Shown piece by piece: positions 21,984 to 23,787 of a stretch of 23,787 nucleotides of DNA. Every line of letters begins with the position of its first letter. The first letter of the stretch is position 1. This stretch comes from Clostridia bacterium (GTDB lineage Bacteria; Bacillota; Clostridia; Christensenellales; Borkfalkiaceae). The notes under the pieces are model-generated. The model did not search any database. It saw only the letters and a list, made by a program, of their open reading frames with translations, and was not told the origin of the DNA. The stretch covers positions 1 to 23,787 of the forward strand of contig JAJPXK010000216.1 in assembly GCA_021205485.1 (NCBI GenBank), given 5' to 3'. The position numbers were made by a program, and so were the translations under genes.

Positions 21984-22004
21984 GCGGCGGCATAAAGCCG
22001 CCGC
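21984..22004 (-). promoter_or_regulatory. GC-rich hairpin just before nadB
   Basis: Perfect 8-bp stem GCGGCGGC/GCCGCCGC with a 5-base loop, followed on the minus strand by TTAAATTTT and then the nadB ribosome binding site. It resembles an attenuator. The GGCGGC in hairpin 2 of the upstream leader could compete for its 3' arm. Confidence 0.55.
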
Positions 22005-22018
22005 AAAGCGTACAAACT

Positions 22019-22160
22019 TCGGTAAGGTTAAGAAGCGGTAATACGCCGTCCTTCTTTTGCCCGTACCGAGTAGGTTTTGTTGCTTAGCATACCGACGCCC
22101 GGCAATACGCCGCCTGCGTCGCTTCCGGCCGGTAATACGCCGACGCCGAAGCCAAGCAAC
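22019..22160 (-). ncRNA. Structured nadB leader RNA with three CGUAUUR hairpins
   Basis: Read on the minus strand. Helix P1 (22160-22153 with 22086-22079, one G-U) closes two hairpins that abut exactly. Hairpin 1 is 22152-22121, with outer stem GCTTC/GAAGC. Hairpin 2 is 22120-22094, with outer stem GACGC/GCGTC. Seven bases then lead back to P1. A third hairpin (22056-22030, outer stem AAGAAG/CTTCTT) sits inside TCGGTA/TACCGA. Each hairpin has a 5'-side bulge, a CGG/CCG stem and the loop CGUAUUA or CGUAUUG. Outer stems differ in sequence but keep pairing. No known RNA family was recognised. Confidence 0.6.
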
Positions 22161-22205
22161 TTAACAAAAGGTAGTCCCTTTCTGTTTTCAATCATAGTTT
22201 ACACT

Positions 22206-22241
22206 AAAACTTTACACCTGTCACGTTATGTGTAAAGTTTT
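22206..22241. promoter_or_regulatory. Candidate NiaR operator
   Basis: Perfect inverted repeat with 12-base arms (AAAACTTTACAC and GTGTAAAGTTTT) and a 12-base spacer. It lies upstream of the nadB leader and close to a weak GTGACA-17-TAAACT promoter. A repressor of this pathway is encoded in the same operon, so NiaR is the likely binder. Assignment is inferred. Confidence 0.65.
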
Positions 22242-22254
22242 TTACGCGGCCTGT

Positions 22255-22277
22255 AAATTGTTAGTTATTAACAATTT
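22255..22277. promoter_or_regulatory. Inverted repeat between the divergent nadB and PRC-barrel units
   Basis: AAATTGTTA/TAACAATTT arms of 9 bases with a 5-base loop, then further T on the plus strand. It could be a second operator or a terminator-like barrier; no gene ends here on the plus strand. Confidence 0.4.
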
Positions 22278-22314
22278 TTTAAAATTTTTATTACAACTGA
22301 AAATAATTTAGCTT

Positions 22315-22344
22315 TTGCGACAAAAAACATCAAAAATATATAAG
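22315..22344 (+). promoter_or_regulatory. Probable promoter of the PRC-barrel gene
   Basis: TTGCGA (22315-22320) followed at 16 bases by TATATA or at 18 bases by TATAAG, in an AT-rich stretch 61-63 bases before the ATG. Confidence 0.45.
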
Positions 22345-22404
22345 ATTAACTTCAAGCGTTTTAAATATTATATTCTTAATCAAGGAAAATTGTGAGGGCA
22401 ATAA

Positions 22405-22917
22405 ATGAAACTTTCAGAAATTTACGGCAAAGAGCTTATAAACTTAAACGGCGAGGCCTGCGGCTATGTCCGCGGCGTGTATGCGGCGGACGGCAAAATA
22501 GAGTACCTCGCCTGCGCGGACGGGGAAGAAAATGAGTTTGACGTTGACTTTAAAGACGTTAAATTCATCGGCGGCAGACTGATTTTTAACGACAGGCGGG
22601 ATATAAAAAGAAAAAGCCGCGCTTTGCGGCTCGGCGCGCCCGCCTACACCAAAGACGGCGAGTACACGGGGTACGTAAAGGAAATCACGGTGGAAAACGG
22701 GAATATAAAAAATTACGTGATAGGCGGCAAAAGGTATTCGCCCTCCCTATTAAGCGTAGGCGACGCGGCGATAATACGGCAGGCGAGGACGCTTAAAGAC
22801 GACGTTGTAAAAGGCGGCAAGGTTATTTTGAAGAAGGGAACGGAACTTGACGGCAAAGCGTTGAAAAAAGCCGAAACGGCGGGCGAATACGTACAGGCAC
22901 AGCTTAAATCAATGTAA
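22405..22917 (+). CDS. PRC-barrel domain protein
   Basis: The protein has 170 residues. Two PRC-barrel-like repeats can be read: residues 1-62 (LSEIYGKELINLNGEACGYV ... LIFNDRRD) and about 73-125 (LGAPAYTKDGEYTGYVKEI ... KRYSPSLLSVGD). A lysine-rich helical tail follows. There is no signal peptide or membrane helix. Such domains bind RNA or protein partners in several systems; the partner here is unknown. GAGGG lies 6-7 bases before the ATG. It is transcribed away from nadB and followed by a short AGGCC/GGCCT hairpin (22919-22932). Confidence 0.8.
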   Translation: MKLSEIYGKELINLNGEACGYVRGVYAADGKIEYLACADGEENEFDVDFKDVKFIGGRLIFNDRRDIKRKSRALRLGAPAYTKDGEYTGYVKEITVENGNIKNYVIGGKRYSPSLLSVGDAAIIRQARTLKDDVVKGGKVILKKGTELDGKALKKAETAGEYVQAQLKSM

Positions 22918-22967
22918 AAGGCCCGCCGGCCTATTTATCATACTGCGTACGCGGCAACGCTTTTTTC

Positions 22968-23163
22968 TGTCAGCCTGCGTGAGGGCGTAAGCCCGACACT
23001 TTGCACACCTTAGTTAAGCCTCCCTTATTAGGGTAGCGTAGCATACACAGTAGAGGAGGGCCGCTTTGCGGCGGAGGGGTTTACTGATTATACTGCGCAA
23101 AACATAGCCGAAGGATCTCCTTCCGCCCTCATTCTCAATTCTTAATTCATAATTCTCAATTCT
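22968..23163. repeat. Repeat patch after the PRC-barrel gene
   Basis: 22968-22998 resembles the CCTGCGTGAGGGC piece at 16955. 23013-23083 is a GCCTCCCTTATTAGGG...GGAGGGGTTT copy containing the inverted TCTACTGTGTATGCTACGCT word. 23137-23163 is an exact 27-base match to 4194-4220. No gene is seen in 22918-23179. Confidence 0.75.
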
Positions 23164-23179
23164 TAATTCTCCCGCCCCG

Positions 23180-23787
23180 TTAAAGATTATACTTTGCCAT
23201 AAGCTTTAAAAGGGTGTTGAAATTATCGTTGAGCCTCTGGTTTTCGTCGGGGGTCAATTCGGCTTTAAGCTGCAACAAAGAAAGGTTTGCCCTTATCCGC
23301 TCGGCCTCCTGGCGGTCGCCTCGGCCAAGTTCCTTTAAAAGGAGCTTATCCGTAACCGAAATCGCGTGTTCTAACCGCACGTTGCCCTTAGCGGGCGGGG
23401 CGGAAGGCGTAAAACTTTCGGGCGGGGAAGAAGTTGCGGCTACCGCCGCCGAGGGGATCTGCCTTTGTTCGGCTTGCCGCCTTGACGCCAAAACCAATAC
23501 GCCGTACAAAATGTAGCCTACGCACCAGAACGCCACGGCGGTCAGTATGGAAAGGGATAAATCCTCCTCGGTAAGCGTAAGCGCCAGCGTCACGGCTGTA
23601 AACGCGTTGGTAAAGGACAAAAATGGCCGTTTGTCCGCCCGACGAGCGTCAAAGCTGCAGCGGGATACAATAAGCGCGAGTAAAAATATTGCGGCGTAAA
23701 TTCCCCATACGATGTATAGAGCCACATCGAGGGGAAGCGATAATACCGCCTGGTACGCCTTTAACAAAACTTCTGAAACACCTGACA
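23180..23787 (-). CDS. Uncharacterised membrane protein (5' end at window edge)
   Basis: About 200 residues are visible. Three predicted membrane helices lie in the N-terminal half (ALYIVWGIYAAIFLLALIV; a weaker AFTAVTLALTL; ILTAVAFWCVGYILYGVLVLA). A Pro/Ser/Ala-rich linker and a charged helical cytoplasmic tail follow. The frame stays open to the last base: reading in from the edge gives xTG TCA GGT GTT, so a start codon may lie right at the boundary, with its first base outside. The in-frame TTG at 23767 is an alternative. Not recognised. Confidence 0.75.
   Translation of the reverse strand, partial: SGVSEVLLKAYQAVLSLPLDVALYIVWGIYAAIFLLALIVSRCSFDARRADKRPFLSFTNAFTAVTLALTLTEEDLSLSILTAVAFWCVGYILYGVLVLASRRQAEQRQIPSAAVAATSSPPESFTPSAPPAKGNVRLEHAISVTDKLLLKELGRGDRQEAERIRANLSLLQLKAELTPDENQRLNDNFNTLLKLMAKYNL

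Noticed and set aside
22019..22160. CRISPR array or tandem DNA repeat at the three GGTAATACGCCG words.
   Set aside because: Spacing is irregular, flanks differ, and each word is the tip of a separately paired stem.
22028..22195. A 55-residue minus-strand reading frame (starting MIENRKGLPF) covering the nadB leader.
   Set aside because: No ribosome binding site, the ATG sits in a possible -10 region, and the same DNA forms three stem-loops with paired but different outer stems. One of the three GGCGTATTRCCG repeats is in another frame than the other two, which favours RNA over protein.

Overview
The window looks like a chromosomal segment of a low-to-mid GC member of the Firmicutes (Bacillota), most likely a gut-type Clostridia. 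Three things point there: the ffh/rpsP/khpA/rimM/trmD ... rbgA/rnhB ... dprA/topA order, the strong AGGAGG ribosome binding sites, and a NiaR-type regulator next to nadBC. Assignment below class level is not supported. Almost every gene lies on the minus strand, so the window reads right to left. The only plus-strand genes I accept are two short ones at 14125-14364 and 22405-22917.

Layout, in direction of transcription. (1) 23787-22918: a membrane protein cut by the window edge, then a repeat patch; the divergent PRC-barrel gene lies at 22405-22917. (2) 22241-18928: the NAD synthesis unit, made of a 12-bp-arm palindromic operator, a leader with three look-alike RNA hairpins, nadB, nadC, niaR, a 47-residue small protein and a terminator. 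nadA is not here. (3) 18733-14698: a cell-surface module, with a consensus promoter whose short spacer contains a G8 run, a secreted Ser/Thr/Tyr-rich protein, a SipW-like (Ser-His) signal peptidase and a second secreted protein. Both secreted proteins share the same unusual signal-peptide end (ATWSYSD). Interspersed repeats surround the module. (4) 14124-5527: the translation/secretion housekeeping block ylxM-ffh, rpsP-khpA, rimM-trmD, a flavin reductase, two uncharacterised genes, rbgA and rnhB. (5) 5512-1: a phosphoribosyltransferase-like gene with a long hairpin leader, yraN, rplS with its own promoter and leader, comM, dprA and the start of topA.

Most unusual points: the poly-G spacer promoter in front of the SipW module (candidate phase-variable switch); the nadB leader, in which two hairpins with the same CGUAUUR loop pack without gaps under a closing helix and a third follows; a TrmD with an extra domain of about 230 residues whose C-terminal part is also found in a separate gene just downstream; a run of 15 A in topA; and two families of interspersed palindromic repeats concentrated around the secretion module. 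Family names come from motif recognition by eye; no database search was run.
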